Position numbers and translations under genes: made by a program. A stretch of 64,000 bases of DNA from Pseudomonas fluorescens. Lineage in GTDB: Bacteria > Pseudomonadota > Gammaproteobacteria > Pseudomonadales > Pseudomonadaceae. Below the pieces are notes generated by a model that had not been told where the DNA came from, did no database searches, and saw nothing but the letters and a program-made list of their open reading frames with translations. Each line of letters begins with the position of its first letter. The first letter of the stretch is position 1. Location: the NCBI RefSeq assembly GCF_001307275.1, contig NZ_CP012831.1, positions 5,944,501 through 6,008,500 on the forward strand, given 5' to 3'. Of this stretch, positions 38,506-48,277 are shown piece after piece.

Positions 38506-39882
38506 ATGCGTTCGCTTGTCGGCAGTGTGCTTCTTTCCACGGCTCTGACGGCCTCGGTCATGGCCGAGCCGCGGGCGTTTTCGGTGAATGATCGCAGCGG
38601 TCAGTACCTGATCGAAGTGCTGTTCCCGGAGCCGCCGGAAGATCCACATCAGCTGGCACAAGCGTTCATTACCGTGCGCGACAGCAAAACCCTCGAAACC
38701 CTGCAGCAATTGCAGACGCCCGCCGGCAACGTGCCCGTGGACCGCAACGGTAAGGTCGATAACTGGCTACTTGGCCCCCAGAGCCTGCTGTACTTCGACG
38801 ACTTCAACTTCGACGGCCGCCAGGACTTGGCGATTCGCAACGGCAATGATCCCGAGGCGAGCTACAAACCGACATTCGACGTCTACCTGCAAGACCCGCA
38901 GAAAACCCAATGGGCCCTCAACCCGGCCCTGACGAACCTGGCAAAGGAGGACAGCAAAGGCATGTTCTCCGTCAGCCCGCTGGACGGCATCCTGCTTTCG
39001 CAAACCGACCGCGACTGTTGCTGGACGCGCGCCACCCACTGGAAAATGCGTGGCGACGAGTTGGTGCTGCTCTATTCGAGCACCGAAGAGCAAATCCAGC
39101 CTACCGAGCCAGGCGAAAACACCAGCATGCCCGGCGGCTACACGCTGCGCACCACGGGTGAATTGAAAGAAGGCCAGTGGCACGAACAGTCGCGCCTGGA
39201 AGGTCCGGAAAAGGAGGATCCGGTGATCCTTGCCGGCACCTTCGACGCCAAGACCCCGGTAGAGCTCTGGTATCAGGCGCAAGGCGCCGTGATCATTGGC
39301 GAAGTGCGCTATACCCAGGCGGACAATAGCGAACCGATCAAGCTGCTGGGCATTCGGGAAGACGCTGACGATGGCCTTGTCAGCCTCCATGAATATGCCG
39401 GCGACGGTGGTCAAACGGGTACCTGGCGGATCTCCCGGGAAAACGTCGAACCCTATTTTTTCACCGGCACATGGATCAGCGATGCCAAGGGCGACGACCG
39501 CCAACGGGCTGTCCTGCTGCATGATGAAGAACGGGAATTGGATGCCGATAAAATCGACGACGTCGACGCTGACCAGCGCAGCGGCCATTACCGGATGCGC
39601 CAGGATGCCCCGGGGCACGACGCGGATCTGGACTTGAAGATCCTCCCGGACCGCGACGCCAATGGGAAAGAAGTCGCTGAGTTCACCGTGACCACGAAGG
39701 ACAACGTGACCGAACATCACATCGTGCCGATGGACACCGACAACCTGATCATCGTGCGCGAGCCGCAAGCCAGCGAGAAGAACGGGCCGTATCACATTCA
39801 ATTGGTGAAAGGCTTTGCGGTCATTGGCTATAACGCGGATTCACAGGACGGATTGGCTGGGGTGTATTTGAAGCTGCGTTGA
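38506..39882 (+). CDS. Secreted XAC2610-like hypothetical protein
   Basis: A 458-residue protein with a signal peptide (about 1-20, ending SVMA). The region YFDDFNFDGRQDLAIRNGND resembles the FG-GAP/XAC2610-type beta-propeller calcium-loop motif. Acidic, no membrane helix beyond the signal. Function unknown; secreted or periplasmic. Stands alone between the LysE and TetR genes. Confidence 0.8.
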   Translation: MRSLVGSVLLSTALTASVMAEPRAFSVNDRSGQYLIEVLFPEPPEDPHQLAQAFITVRDSKTLETLQQLQTPAGNVPVDRNGKVDNWLLGPQSLLYFDDFNFDGRQDLAIRNGNDPEASYKPTFDVYLQDPQKTQWALNPALTNLAKEDSKGMFSVSPLDGILLSQTDRDCCWTRATHWKMRGDELVLLYSSTEEQIQPTEPGENTSMPGGYTLRTTGELKEGQWHEQSRLEGPEKEDPVILAGTFDAKTPVELWYQAQGAVIIGEVRYTQADNSEPIKLLGIREDADDGLVSLHEYAGDGGQTGTWRISRENVEPYFFTGTWISDAKGDDRQRAVLLHDEERELDADKIDDVDADQRSGHYRMRQDAPGHDADLDLKILPDRDANGKEVAEFTVTTKDNVTEHHIVPMDTDNLIIVREPQASEKNGPYHIQLVKGFAVIGYNADSQDGLAGVYLKLR

Positions 39883-39935
39883 GCACCACAGCAGCCAATC
39901 GGACAGTAAGCATCTCGGGGCCGTTAGGGCAGCGA

Positions 39936-40559
39936 CTAACGCTGCGTTCCTGTCGGTTCTACGACGCTTCGAATCAGTGAAGCGAACGTTCCGATGACCT
40001 CGTCTTCGCCATGCCTCCCCCGTACCAACGCGCCGGACAGGGCTTCTCCCGCGCCAACCAGGCCAATGCAGCATCGCTCGAGTTCGTCCGCTGACCACGT
40101 CGCATGAGGTTCGAGCACAGACATGAACATCTGCACACAGTTATCCAGAAGCTCTTGGAACACCGCCGCCTTCTCCTCGCTGCCTGCCAGGGCTGCACCC
40201 ACGGCATGGAATTCGTCGGTGTTATCGGCCGCGCAATGAATGTAGGCGCTGGCCAGGACTAGCGCCGTCTCTTCCAGGCTCCGCGCAGTCTTGGACATGG
40301 CGTCGCGGAAAGCGGTGACCCGCTCGGTATCGATCCACTTGTAGAGCTCGATCAACAGCCCCGAGCGAGTGCCGAAATGATCGTAGACCACCGGTTTCGA
40401 CACGCCGGCGCGCACGGCCAGATGCCCCAAGGTCAAGCGATCCGCGTCTTCCTCGCGCACGATCAATAACGCGGTGTCCAGCAACTGTCGCCGCCGTTCG
40501 GCTTTCGAAAGCCGGCGAGGAGGGGAACTGATAGCGCTTTGCTCAGTGTTGTTCTGCAC
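39936..40559 (-). CDS. TetR-family repressor
   Basis: A 207-residue regulator with a TetR HTH (about 20-65, LTLGHLAVRAGVSKPVVYDH) and a typical ligand domain. It diverges from the dehydrogenase-like gene at 40670; two palindromes built on ACCTAC/GTAGGT lie between them, so it probably represses both genes. Inducer unknown. Confidence 0.93.
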   Translation of the reverse strand: MQNNTEQSAISSPPRRLSKAERRRQLLDTALLIVREEDADRLTLGHLAVRAGVSKPVVYDHFGTRSGLLIELYKWIDTERVTAFRDAMSKTARSLEETALVLASAYIHCAADNTDEFHAVGAALAGSEEKAAVFQELLDNCVQMFMSVLEPHATWSADELERCCIGLVGAGEALSGALVRGRHGEDEVIGTFASLIRSVVEPTGTQR

Positions 40560-40581
40560 GTTTTCGTTCCTGGTCGATAAA

Positions 40582-40600
40582 AACCTACCAATGGTAGGTT
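40582..40600. promoter_or_regulatory. Candidate TetR operator 1
   Basis: AACCTACCAATGGTAGGTT has perfect 8-bp inverted arms around a 3-base centre, 22 bases from the TetR start codon. Confidence 0.75.
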
Positions 40601-40625
40601 GAGGTGCGTGATGTTGTGTTAGCTT

Positions 40626-40642
40626 ACCTACTGAAAGTAGGT
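40626..40642. promoter_or_regulatory. Candidate TetR operator 2
   Basis: ACCTACTGAAAGTAGGT is a perfect 7-bp-arm palindrome sharing ACCTAC/GTAGGT with the site at 40582-40600, centre-to-centre 43 bases away and 27 bases before the ATG at 40670. Confidence 0.75.
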
Positions 40643-40669
40643 TTAAACCAGAGACAAGGAGAACACACT

Positions 40670-41677
40670 ATGTCACTTGATCCTATCTTGCTAATGGGCG
40701 GTTCTGGCGCCATTGGCCACCACACCGCCCGGGCGCTGCGCGCCGCTCATCCCGACGTACCCCTGTTGATCGGTGGTCGCGACCTTGCCAAGGCTCAGCG
40801 TGCCGCGGAGCACATTGGCCGGGCGCAGGGCGTGGTGATTGAGTCCGCCGCAGACGACCTGGGCCTCGGCGATCGCCCGATCAGCGCCGTCGTGGTCTTT
40901 TATATGGACCACGCTATTGCCGGGTTGCGGTTTGCGCAGAAGCGCGGCGTGCCGCACCTCAGCATTTCCTCCGGTGTTTTCGAGATCGCGCCGGAAATCG
41001 CGACGTACATGCACAGGCCTGACGCCTCGCCCATTGTCCTGGGTTACGAATGGATGGCAGGCGCGACAACAGTGTCGACACTGAGCATTGCCCGGGCATT
41101 CAGCCGAGTCCACGATATCCGTATCAACGCGCTGGTCGATGAGCAGGACACCGGCGGCCCGACCGTCGCCACCGACTTTGAACACTTGAACAACATGCTG
41201 CCCGCCGCACTGACACGACGCGACGGTGTGTTCGTCTGGCGCGAAGGAGAGGAGTCCAAGGCCAGATTCCATGCGGTGGATGGTACGCAAATCGAGGCTG
41301 GGGGCTTTTCGTCCATTGATGTCGTTGGCCTGGCGACGGCGACGGGGGCACCGAATGTCCAGTTCAACATGGCCACCGCGGTGAGCTCAAGCCGACGCCA
41401 GGGTAGGCCGATGTCCACCGAGATCATCATCGAACTGGTTGGCGATGATCTCAAGGGCGAACCGCTGCATACACGTCATGCGGTCATCCACCCGGCAGGC
41501 GCTGCGCCCTTGACCGGCCTCAGCGTCGCCATGACGCTGGAACGGCTGCTCGGGTTGGACGGCCAGCCACCGACTCCGCCAGGGCTTTATTTCCCTTATC
41601 AATTGTTGGATGCCCGCACGTATCTGGAGCGTCTGAAGGCGGAGGGCGGTGAGTTGCGCAAGCTGCAGGAGTCATGA
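40670..41677 (+). CDS. Saccharopine-dehydrogenase-like NAD(P)-binding protein
   Basis: A 335-residue protein with an N-terminal Rossmann motif GGSGAIGHHTARAL and a C-terminal catalytic-like domain of the saccharopine dehydrogenase/short-chain type. CAAGGAG precedes the ATG; an in-frame start 66 bases upstream would pass through operator 2. It is likely induced when the TetR protein is released. Substrate unknown, possibly an oxo or imino compound. Confidence 0.85.
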   Translation: MSLDPILLMGGSGAIGHHTARALRAAHPDVPLLIGGRDLAKAQRAAEHIGRAQGVVIESAADDLGLGDRPISAVVVFYMDHAIAGLRFAQKRGVPHLSISSGVFEIAPEIATYMHRPDASPIVLGYEWMAGATTVSTLSIARAFSRVHDIRINALVDEQDTGGPTVATDFEHLNNMLPAALTRRDGVFVWREGEESKARFHAVDGTQIEAGGFSSIDVVGLATATGAPNVQFNMATAVSSSRRQGRPMSTEIIIELVGDDLKGEPLHTRHAVIHPAGAAPLTGLSVAMTLERLLGLDGQPPTPPGLYFPYQLLDARTYLERLKAEGGELRKLQES

Positions 41678-41766
41678 CCTGCGCAATCCCGTGTGCTGAG
41701 CGTTTTCTCGGCGGCTCTAAAAGGTCAGATCGGCTAGCCGGCCAATGCTGAGGGATACCCACCGGG

Positions 41767-43203
41767 CTACAGCTTTCCAGCCCAAACCTCAGGTTTGCGT
41801 GCTGCCCAAGGCAAGGCTCGCTCCAACTGACCTGCCAGACGCAGCAGTGAGTCCTCTCGACCAAAGCCCGCTGAGAACTGCATGCCTATAGGTAGGCCAC
41901 TTGCTGGATCAAACGCCAATGGCATGGACATAGAAGGGGACCCCGTGACATTCGCTAACGCGGTGAAAGGGGAGTGGGTGAATACGCGATCTATCCAGCC
42001 TCTGCCATCCAGATGCTGCTGCCCATCGTTATAGCTGCCTATTGCAGGGGGCAGTGCTGGCAGCGTCGGACTCAACAGGACGTCGTATTTGCAGAAGAAG
42101 TGACCCATGCTACGGGTCACAAGATTTCTCGAATGCATGGCCTCAAGCAAATCGATGGCGGTGAGTCGACTCCCCATCTGATGCAGCGAAAGCGTGGCAG
42201 GTTCAAGCGTGGTGGCATCAATGGGGCGGCCTGTTCCCGCAGCGATGGCATTGATCCAGGCAGCGGTATTGGCTGACCAGAACCGTGCATTCATTTCAAT
42301 AAAGCCGTCCCAGCTCAGACCAATGTCCAGACGGACTTCTTCCACGCTATGACCCAGGCCTTGGAGCTGGACCGCAACATTGCAGGTCGCTTCTGCGATC
42401 GGTTCGGCGCAACGAGTGGCGTTTAGCGGATGCAGGAGAAGGCCAATCCGTAGGGATCCCGGCTCGCGAGTCGTTTCCGCCAGATAGGAATGTTGCGTCT
42501 TAACAATCTCAAAGGGATCACCAACAGCAGCCCCTTTGGTTGCGTCCAGTAAAGCGGCACTGTCGCGCACGGTTCGACTGACGACACCGTGCACGGCAAG
42601 CCCGGCCCATACCTCGTCCACCGCAGGCCCCATTGAAATTCTGCCCCGGCTGGACTTGAGTCCGAATAGTCCGGTAGCGGCTGATGGTACGCGGATAGAA
42701 CCACCGCCATCGGTGGCATGCGCCGCAGGTACCAGGCCGGCGGCTACGGCAGCGGCCGAGCCACCACTCGATCCACCCGCGCTGCGACTCAAATCCCATG
42801 GGTTGCGCGTAGGGCCCGAAAATACGGATTCAGTGGTTGTACTGGCAGCCAATTCCGGAGTGGTGGTTCTGCCGATGGTCACGAGGCCTGCCTGTCGCAA
42901 GCGGATCATCAGGTTAGAGTCCTCAACGGCAATGCACCCGGTCGCCAAGCGACTGCCCAGCTCATTCAGGTGCCCCTTGGCAGTCAGCCCTAAGTCCTTG
43001 ACCAGAAACGGCACGCCCTTGAATGGCCCGGTAGCTGCCTGAGGTTCATTTCCCCAAACCTCAACCACCGCATTGATCCTTGGATTGAGCTGCTCAATGG
43101 CGGACAGGGCCGCAGCGCTGACTTCGGCTTGAGTGACTTGACCGCTGCTGATCAGCTCAGCAAGACCCATCGCATCGTATTCGGCGTATTCAGTGGTTCT
43201 CAT
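41767..43203 (-). CDS. Amidase-signature (AS) family amidase
   Basis: A 478-residue amidase. The Ser-cisSer-Lys machinery is visible: K69 in [16 protein letters not shown] at about 143-150, and nucleophile S169 in [10 protein letters not shown]. No signal peptide, so cytosolic. A divergent TetR gene with a GTATC/GATAC-rich operator region lies upstream. Local G+C looks lower than in neighbouring genes. Substrate unknown. Confidence 0.93.
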   Translation of the reverse strand: MRTTEYAEYDAMGLAELISSGQVTQAEVSAAALSAIEQLNPRINAVVEVWGNEPQAATGPFKGVPFLVKDLGLTAKGHLNELGSRLATGCIAVEDSNLMIRLRQAGLVTIGRTTTPELAASTTTESVFSGPTRNPWDLSRSAGGSSGGSAAAVAAGLVPAAHATDGGGSIRVPSAATGLFGLKSSRGRISMGPAVDEVWAGLAVHGVVSRTVRDSAALLDATKGAAVGDPFEIVKTQHSYLAETTREPGSLRIGLLLHPLNATRCAEPIAEATCNVAVQLQGLGHSVEEVRLDIGLSWDGFIEMNARFWSANTAAWINAIAAGTGRPIDATTLEPATLSLHQMGSRLTAIDLLEAMHSRNLVTRSMGHFFCKYDVLLSPTLPALPPAIGSYNDGQQHLDGRGWIDRVFTHSPFTALANVTGSPSMSMPLAFDPASGLPIGMQFSAGFGREDSLLRLAGQLERALPWAARKPEVWAGKL

Positions 43204-43251
43204 CGCGTTCTCCGAGCCATCTACCTGGCAAAAGCGGTATGATTACTTATC

Positions 43252-43297
43252 AGTATCGAGCGATACTCATTGGTATAGTAAGATACCGTTAAGTATC
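43252..43297. promoter_or_regulatory. GTATC/GATAC operator array between amidase and TetR genes
   Basis: AGTATCGAGCGATACT (43252-43267) is a perfect palindrome; GGTATAGTAAGATACC (43272-43287) has 5-bp arms; another GTATC follows at 43293-43297. Repeated sites of this kind in a divergent gap are typical of TetR-type autoregulation. Confidence 0.65.
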
Positions 43298-43317
43298 GAT
43301 GTCAAGCGGAGAACACC

Positions 43318-43890
43318 ATGCGGCCCGAACGAATTCCACAGTTAGCTCCCCGAGAAAGGATTCTCGATGCAGCCGAGGAGCTGTTTTTCAATGAAGGCAT
43401 TAGTCGAGTGACGGTGGACGCCATCGCGGCAAAGGCCAAGTCGACCAAGATGACCGTCTACCGGCATTTCGACTCGAAAGACGCGCTGGTGCTGGAGTGG
43501 CTAAGGCTGCTCGTCGATAAATATTCCGAGATATTCGACGCGCTTTCGGCGCAGTACGCCGACGATGCAAAGGCGCAGATTCTCGGGTTTGCCGAGTTCA
43601 TCGCCAAGGATCTTTCGGCAGCGTCTTATAGGGGCTGTCCGTTTACCAATTCACTGGCGGAGCTACCCGAGCCAGGAAATCCCGCCCGCCAACTCATCGA
43701 AGCGCATAAAAAGCGGCAGTTCCTCCGACTGGTGGATCTCTGTGTCGCGGCCGATTTGCCCGAATCGAACGAAGCTGCGATGGAACTCACTTATCTGATG
43801 GAGGGGGCCCAGGTCGTTTCGCAGAACAAAAGCATCGAGGGTGTCGGTGAAAATCTGATGAAGATGGTTCGGAAAAAAATCAGCGGCTAG
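43318..43890 (+). CDS. TetR-family repressor
   Basis: A 190-residue regulator with a TetR HTH (about 14-62, [20 protein letters not shown]) and ligand domain. Divergent from the amidase; the gap holds the GTATC/GATAC palindromes. Its 3' end overlaps the convergent flavoprotein gene by four bases. Confidence 0.93.
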   Translation: MRPERIPQLAPRERILDAAEELFFNEGISRVTVDAIAAKAKSTKMTVYRHFDSKDALVLEWLRLLVDKYSEIFDALSAQYADDAKAQILGFAEFIAKDLSAASYRGCPFTNSLAELPEPGNPARQLIEAHKKRQFLRLVDLCVAADLPESNEAAMELTYLMEGAQVVSQNKSIEGVGENLMKMVRKKISG

Positions 43891-44999
43891 CGCTCAAGCA
43901 GCCCCCGAACCCGCTTGGCAATGGCAAGGCAAGCGGTCAACCCGGGCGATTCGATCCCGAACAGATTGATCAATCCCGGAACGTTGTGCAGCCGTTCACT
44001 GCTGATGAGAAAGTCGCTGGCAGGTTCGCCAGGTGCGGAAATTTTCGGGCGAATCCCGCTGTACCCGGGTTGCAAACTGTTGTCCGGCAAATCGGGCCAA
44101 TAGCTGCGAATCGCTGCATAGAAGGCATTGGCCCGTGATGGATCGACCCGATAGTCCTCGGCCTCGACCCATTCGGTGTCCGGGCCGAAACGCGCTTGGC
44201 CGCCCAGGTCCAAGGTCATGTGAACCCCGAGGCCGGCGGCCTCCGGCGCGGGGTAGATGAGATGTGTGAAGGGCGCGCGCTTGGCCAGGCTGAAGTAGCT
44301 GCCTTTGCACAGGTAATCCCGGGGTACCGTTTGTTGCGCCAAGCCCTCCATGCGCCTGGCTAATGCAGGCGCTTTAAGGCCGGCCGCGTTGATCAGCAGG
44401 CGGCAGGACAACACCATCGGTGCCGCCCCTCCGACATCGAGAAGGAAACCGTCAGCGGTGACCCGGGCGCTGATCAGGGGTGAGTAGAACGCGATGGTGG
44501 TGCCTGCCGCTTCAGCATCGCCCTGCAACGCCAACATCAACCCATGGGAATCCACGATGCCGGTCGACGGCGAATACAAAGCGGCAATGCATTCAAGCGC
44601 AGGTTCCAGCGCGAGGGCCTGCTCACGATCGAGCAGGCGTAGATCCTCCACGCCATTCACCAGTCCTCGCTCGAGCAAGACCTGCAGTTGGCGAACTTGC
44701 GCTTCATCCTTGGCGACGATCAGCTTTCCAGTTTTACGTGTGCTGACCCCATGGCTATCGCAGTAGGCATAAAGTGCATGCCTGCCCTCGACGCACAACT
44801 GGGCCTTGAGGCTGCCGGGCGGGTAGTAGATCCCGGCATGGATCACCTCCGAATTACGCGAGCTTGTGCCGATACCAATCGCTTCTCCGGCTTCAATCAC
44901 CAGCACTTCATGACCTGCCAGGGCCATTTCCCGCGCGACGGCAAGACCGACGACACCCGCACCCACGACTACGCAATCGATATCGACACTCACCGTCAT
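43887..44999 (-). CDS. LhgO-like FAD-dependent oxidoreductase
   Basis: A 370-residue flavoprotein. FAD motif [20 protein letters not shown] is near the start; [17 protein letters not shown] matches the L-2-hydroxyglutarate oxidase/DadA-like group. The ATG at 44999 is only two bases from an AGGAG, so an in-frame GTG at 44993 is also plausible. Soluble or membrane associated. Substrate uncertain; 2-hydroxy acid oxidation is the family's usual reaction. Confidence 0.87.
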   Translation of the reverse strand: MTVSVDIDCVVVGAGVVGLAVAREMALAGHEVLVIEAGEAIGIGTSSRNSEVIHAGIYYPPGSLKAQLCVEGRHALYAYCDSHGVSTRKTGKLIVAKDEAQVRQLQVLLERGLVNGVEDLRLLDREQALALEPALECIAALYSPSTGIVDSHGLMLALQGDAEAAGTTIAFYSPLISARVTADGFLLDVGGAAPMVLSCRLLINAAGLKAPALARRMEGLAQQTVPRDYLCKGSYFSLAKRAPFTHLIYPAPEAAGLGVHMTLDLGGQARFGPDTEWVEAEDYRVDPSRANAFYAAIRSYWPDLPDNSLQPGYSGIRPKISAPGEPASDFLISSERLHNVPGLINLFGIESPGLTACLAIAKRVRGLLER

Positions 45000-45025
45000 G
45001 GCTCCTTTCAATTGCATCTCTGTGC

Positions 45026-46573
45026 TTATTCCTGACGCAACAGCACCCTGGTCACTCGACGTTCTTCAACCTCCATCACGGTCATGTTCCATCCTTGGCA
45101 ACTGAGCGTGTCGCCAATGATCGGTAAGCGATCCAGCAGGCTCATCACCAAACCAGCCAGCGTCTGGTAATCCTCTGTCGCTTTCGCCTGGAAGCCGATG
45201 TGTTCGCGGACCTGACTGAGATTCAGGGCGCCGCTGACCAGGAAACCGTCTTGCTGGGGAACAATATTCGGGCCTTCGATTTCACTGGCATCCGGCAGTT
45301 CACCTGCAATGGATTCCAGGATGTCAGTCATGGTGAGGAGGCCGACGAAGTCACCGAACTCGTTCACCACGAACGCGATGTGGGTCGACTCTTTACGCAT
45401 TTGCTCCAGTGCATTGAGGATCGTGAAGCTGTCGAGCAGGTTGATGGCTTTGCGCGCCATGACTTCCAGGTTCGGCTGATTGCCCGCCAGTATTTCCTTG
45501 AGCAGTTCTTTCTTATGGACAAAGCCTAGCGGCTCATCCACGCGTCCTTCGCGGATCAGCGGCAAGCGCGAGTAAGAAGAGTGCATCAGCGCCGTACGGA
45601 TGTCTTGCGTGGTGTCTGCCAAGTCGAGGTGGTCAATTTGCGCACGAGGCGTCATCACGCTGCGTATCGGGCGTTCGGCCAATTGCAGCACGCCACTGAT
45701 CATGACCCGTTCGCGCCGATGGAAAACCTGCTCCGGTTCGTCGCCTTCCAGCATGTCGGCGATTTCCTCGCCGACTTCATCGGCCCCCAGCTTTTGGCCA
45801 CCCAGCAGGCGCAACACCGCATGGGCGGTACGCTCGCGCATCGGTCGAAGACCTTGCAGGCTTTTCTTGCGGCGCGAGCGCGCCAACTGGTTGAACAGTT
45901 CGATCAGGATCGAGAAACCAATCGCGGCGTACAAGTAGCCTTTCGGAATGTGGAAGCCCAGGCCTTCAGCCGTGAGGCTGAAGCCGATCATCATCAGGAA
46001 GCCCAAGCACAGCATGATGACGGTAGGGTGGCCGTTGACGAATTTTGTCAGCGGCTTGCTCGCGACCATCATCAAGCCGATCGAGAACATCACCGCGATC
46101 ATCATGACCGACAGGTGCTCCACCATCCCCACGGCCGTGATCACCGCATCCAGGGAAAAGACCGCGTCGAGCACCACAATCTGCGCAACGATAGGCCAGA
46201 ACATCGCATAGGCGGCATTGCCGGAACGTTGCGCCACGTGGCCCTCGAGTCGCTCATGCAACTCCATGGTCGCCTTGAACAACAGGAACACACCACCGAA
46301 CAGCATGATCAAATCCCGGCCCGAGAACGTCTTGCCGAAGACCTCGAACAGCGGGTTGGTCAACGTCACCATCCAGGAGATGCTGGCGAGGAGGCCAAGG
46401 CGCATCAACAACGCCAGGGACAGGCCGATGATACGGGCACGGTCGCGCTGCTCGGGCGGAAGTTTGTCGGCCAGGATGGCGATGAATACCAGGTTATCGA
46501 TGCCGAGCACCAGCTCCAGCACGATCAACGTCAGCAGGCCCAGCCATGCCGTAGGGTCAACGATCCATTCCAT
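45026..46573 (-). CDS. TerC-family membrane protein fused to CBS and CorC/HlyC domains
   Basis: A 515-residue protein: an N-terminal TerC membrane domain of about seven helices (about 10-235, with [16 protein letters not shown] and [14 protein letters not shown]), two CBS domains (about 300-425, [28 protein letters not shown]), and a C-terminal CorC_HlyC transporter-associated domain (about 435-510). Members are linked to metal-ion homeostasis. It is 26 bases upstream of the LhgO-like gene on the same strand. Confidence 0.92.
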   Translation of the reverse strand: MEWIVDPTAWLGLLTLIVLELVLGIDNLVFIAILADKLPPEQRDRARIIGLSLALLMRLGLLASISWMVTLTNPLFEVFGKTFSGRDLIMLFGGVFLLFKATMELHERLEGHVAQRSGNAAYAMFWPIVAQIVVLDAVFSLDAVITAVGMVEHLSVMMIAVMFSIGLMMVASKPLTKFVNGHPTVIMLCLGFLMMIGFSLTAEGLGFHIPKGYLYAAIGFSILIELFNQLARSRRKKSLQGLRPMRERTAHAVLRLLGGQKLGADEVGEEIADMLEGDEPEQVFHRRERVMISGVLQLAERPIRSVMTPRAQIDHLDLADTTQDIRTALMHSSYSRLPLIREGRVDEPLGFVHKKELLKEILAGNQPNLEVMARKAINLLDSFTILNALEQMRKESTHIAFVVNEFGDFVGLLTMTDILESIAGELPDASEIEGPNIVPQQDGFLVSGALNLSQVREHIGFQAKATEDYQTLAGLVMSLLDRLPIIGDTLSCQGWNMTVMEVEERRVTRVLLRQE

Positions 46574-46951
46574 GGATTATTCGCTCCCTCGGACGGTCAA
46601 TGCGAGGGAAGGGGGCTGCAACGAGCGTATGCAGGCCGCTGGAGCGCAGGAGAGAAAACGATTCTTTGAAAGGCGACTGGGAGGTTCCTGGAGGGTGTTC
46701 ATACAGACCTGGAAATGATTGGGGAAGAAATCCTACAACGGTTTCCAGTACTTCATACGAGACTATTTATTACAGGATCTGACAGGGAGGCGATCGATGA
46801 GAAAACCGTGCATCGCATCCGCTGCGGAGTGGAAGGTGCCGGGGGCAGCCCAGCGCTGCGCCGTCGGCCTGGACAATCAGTTGTTCCGGCAGCAGGCGAG
46901 CGCGGGCACTTTCAACATCAGAAGTGTTGTCCCTGGCAACCCTGAGACTTT
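46574..46951. other. Intergenic gap without convincing gene
   Basis: About 380 bases between the TerC gene and the 3' end of the flavoprotein gene that closes the NRPS operon. Short open frames on the plus strand (from about 46715) show no recognisable family, ribosome binding site or signal. It marks the left boundary of the biosynthetic cluster as visible here. Confidence 0.5.
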
Positions 46952-48262
46952 CTAGACCAACGGATCACCGGGGCCAAATAGCTGTCGCGTGAGCGTTTGA
47001 AACCAGTCCTCGGAAAACAACGCTTCCCGTGACAGGTCATCCTGCGACGCCTCTAGCGCCGTCAGCCCTCCAGACATCTGGATAATACGATTGTTGGACC
47101 TGTCCAGCCCGTATTGGTGGGCGATCGAGATGCCGTAGCCGGGCTCCAGCAGGCTGAAGCAAGCGTTCATGTAATGGGGGGATGGCGATGGATTGCCCGC
47201 GGCTTCGGTCGCGATTGCAAATGCGCAGACTTTGGCTTGGGACGTCGCAGAGAAAGCGGATTTCGGCATGGTTGCGGCATCGCAAGCGTCGCCGACAACG
47301 TACACGTGCTTCATCAGTGTCGACTCCATGGTGGCCTTGTCCACTGGGCACCATCCGCTCTCATTTGTCAGGTTTGAGCGTGTCAGCATGGTCCCTGCAT
47401 GCTGGGGTGGGATCAGGTTGCAAATGTCGGCGGCAATGGTGTCGCCGCTTTCGAGCTTAACGTGTCTGCGCTGCACATCGACGCTGACAACTTTGCCGCC
47501 ATGGGCGCCACTGATCCGTTCGATCAGGCTGTTCGACGTGCCGAAGCCGTAGAGACGCTCCCAGCCCTGCTGGAAGAGCGGCTGCTTGGAGAAACTCTCG
47601 TTGGCGTCCGCGATGATGAGTTTTGCCTTGGGCTTGTGGGTGCGCAGATAGTGCGCCACGAGACTCGCACGTTCATAGGGACCGGGTGGGCACTTATAAG
47701 TGCCGGCAGGCGGCGTGATCACGACCACGCCGTTGTCCGGGATGTTGCTGAGCTGTGACTTGAGGGCCGTAAACTGCGGCTCGCCGCCCCAGGCGTGGGG
47801 AACCTTCAGGGAATTCTCTTCGGATAAGCCCTCGATCTCCTCGTAGCGGAACTGCACACCGGTGGCGATGATGATTTTATCGAAGGCCTGCGTGCCATTG
47901 CGCTGCGTGAGTATCTTGCCAGGTTCGATGCCAGTGACCTTGTCCTGAATCCAGCGCACGCGGTTCGCCCAGTTCGCATAATCGAAGCGCAAGTCACTTT
48001 CGGGCCGCAGGCCCGCCAGGGCCTCGTTCGACTTGAAGCAAGCGTGGTAGTCCCGACCGCTTTCCAACACGGTGATGTTTACGTTGGGCATGAGCTCCAG
48101 CAAGTAGCGCGCGGCCATCAGGCCGCTGACGCCGGCACCGACAATTCCCACCCGCATGCCGGCACCCGTGAGCGGCGTGCTGGCATAGGCAAAGTTGGCC
48201 GCGATGCTGCCGAGGATCGAGGCGAGAAAGGTACGGCGACTGAAGTGCAATGATGTGGTCAT
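46952..48262 (-). CDS. Tat-exported FAD flavoprotein, flavocytochrome c sulfide dehydrogenase-like
   Basis: A 436-residue NAD(P)/FAD-type oxidoreductase. A twin-arginine signal (SRRTFLAS at residues 8-15) predicts Tat export to the periplasm. The FAD motif GIVGAGVSGLMAARYL starts at residue 39. C191 in YKCPPGPYERAS and C305 in GWCPVDKATMES match the two redox-active Cys positions of flavocytochrome c sulfide dehydrogenase flavoprotein subunits. No cytochrome c partner is encoded nearby. It begins 15 bases after the NRPS stop, so it is part of the NRPS operon; a role in maturing or oxidising the exported product is inferred. No strong ribosome binding site is seen. Confidence 0.88.
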   Translation of the reverse strand: MTTSLHFSRRTFLASILGSIAANFAYASTPLTGAGMRVGIVGAGVSGLMAARYLLELMPNVNITVLESGRDYHACFKSNEALAGLRPESDLRFDYANWANRVRWIQDKVTGIEPGKILTQRNGTQAFDKIIIATGVQFRYEEIEGLSEENSLKVPHAWGGEPQFTALKSQLSNIPDNGVVVITPPAGTYKCPPGPYERASLVAHYLRTHKPKAKLIIADANESFSKQPLFQQGWERLYGFGTSNSLIERISGAHGGKVVSVDVQRRHVKLESGDTIAADICNLIPPQHAGTMLTRSNLTNESGWCPVDKATMESTLMKHVYVVGDACDAATMPKSAFSATSQAKVCAFAIATEAAGNPSPSPHYMNACFSLLEPGYGISIAHQYGLDRSNNRIIQMSGGLTALEASQDDLSREALFSEDWFQTLTRQLFGPGDPLV

Positions 48263-48277
48263 GTTCGGTTGGAAGAC

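Noticed and set aside
46715-46955. Two overlapping short plus-strand frames left of the NRPS cluster
   Set aside because: No ribosome binding site, signal or known family; too short to support a gene call.
46952-48262. Calling the flavoprotein a true sulfide dehydrogenase
   Set aside because: The Cys pair and fold fit, but there is no cytochrome subunit and the setting is an NRPS operon; only family membership is claimed.
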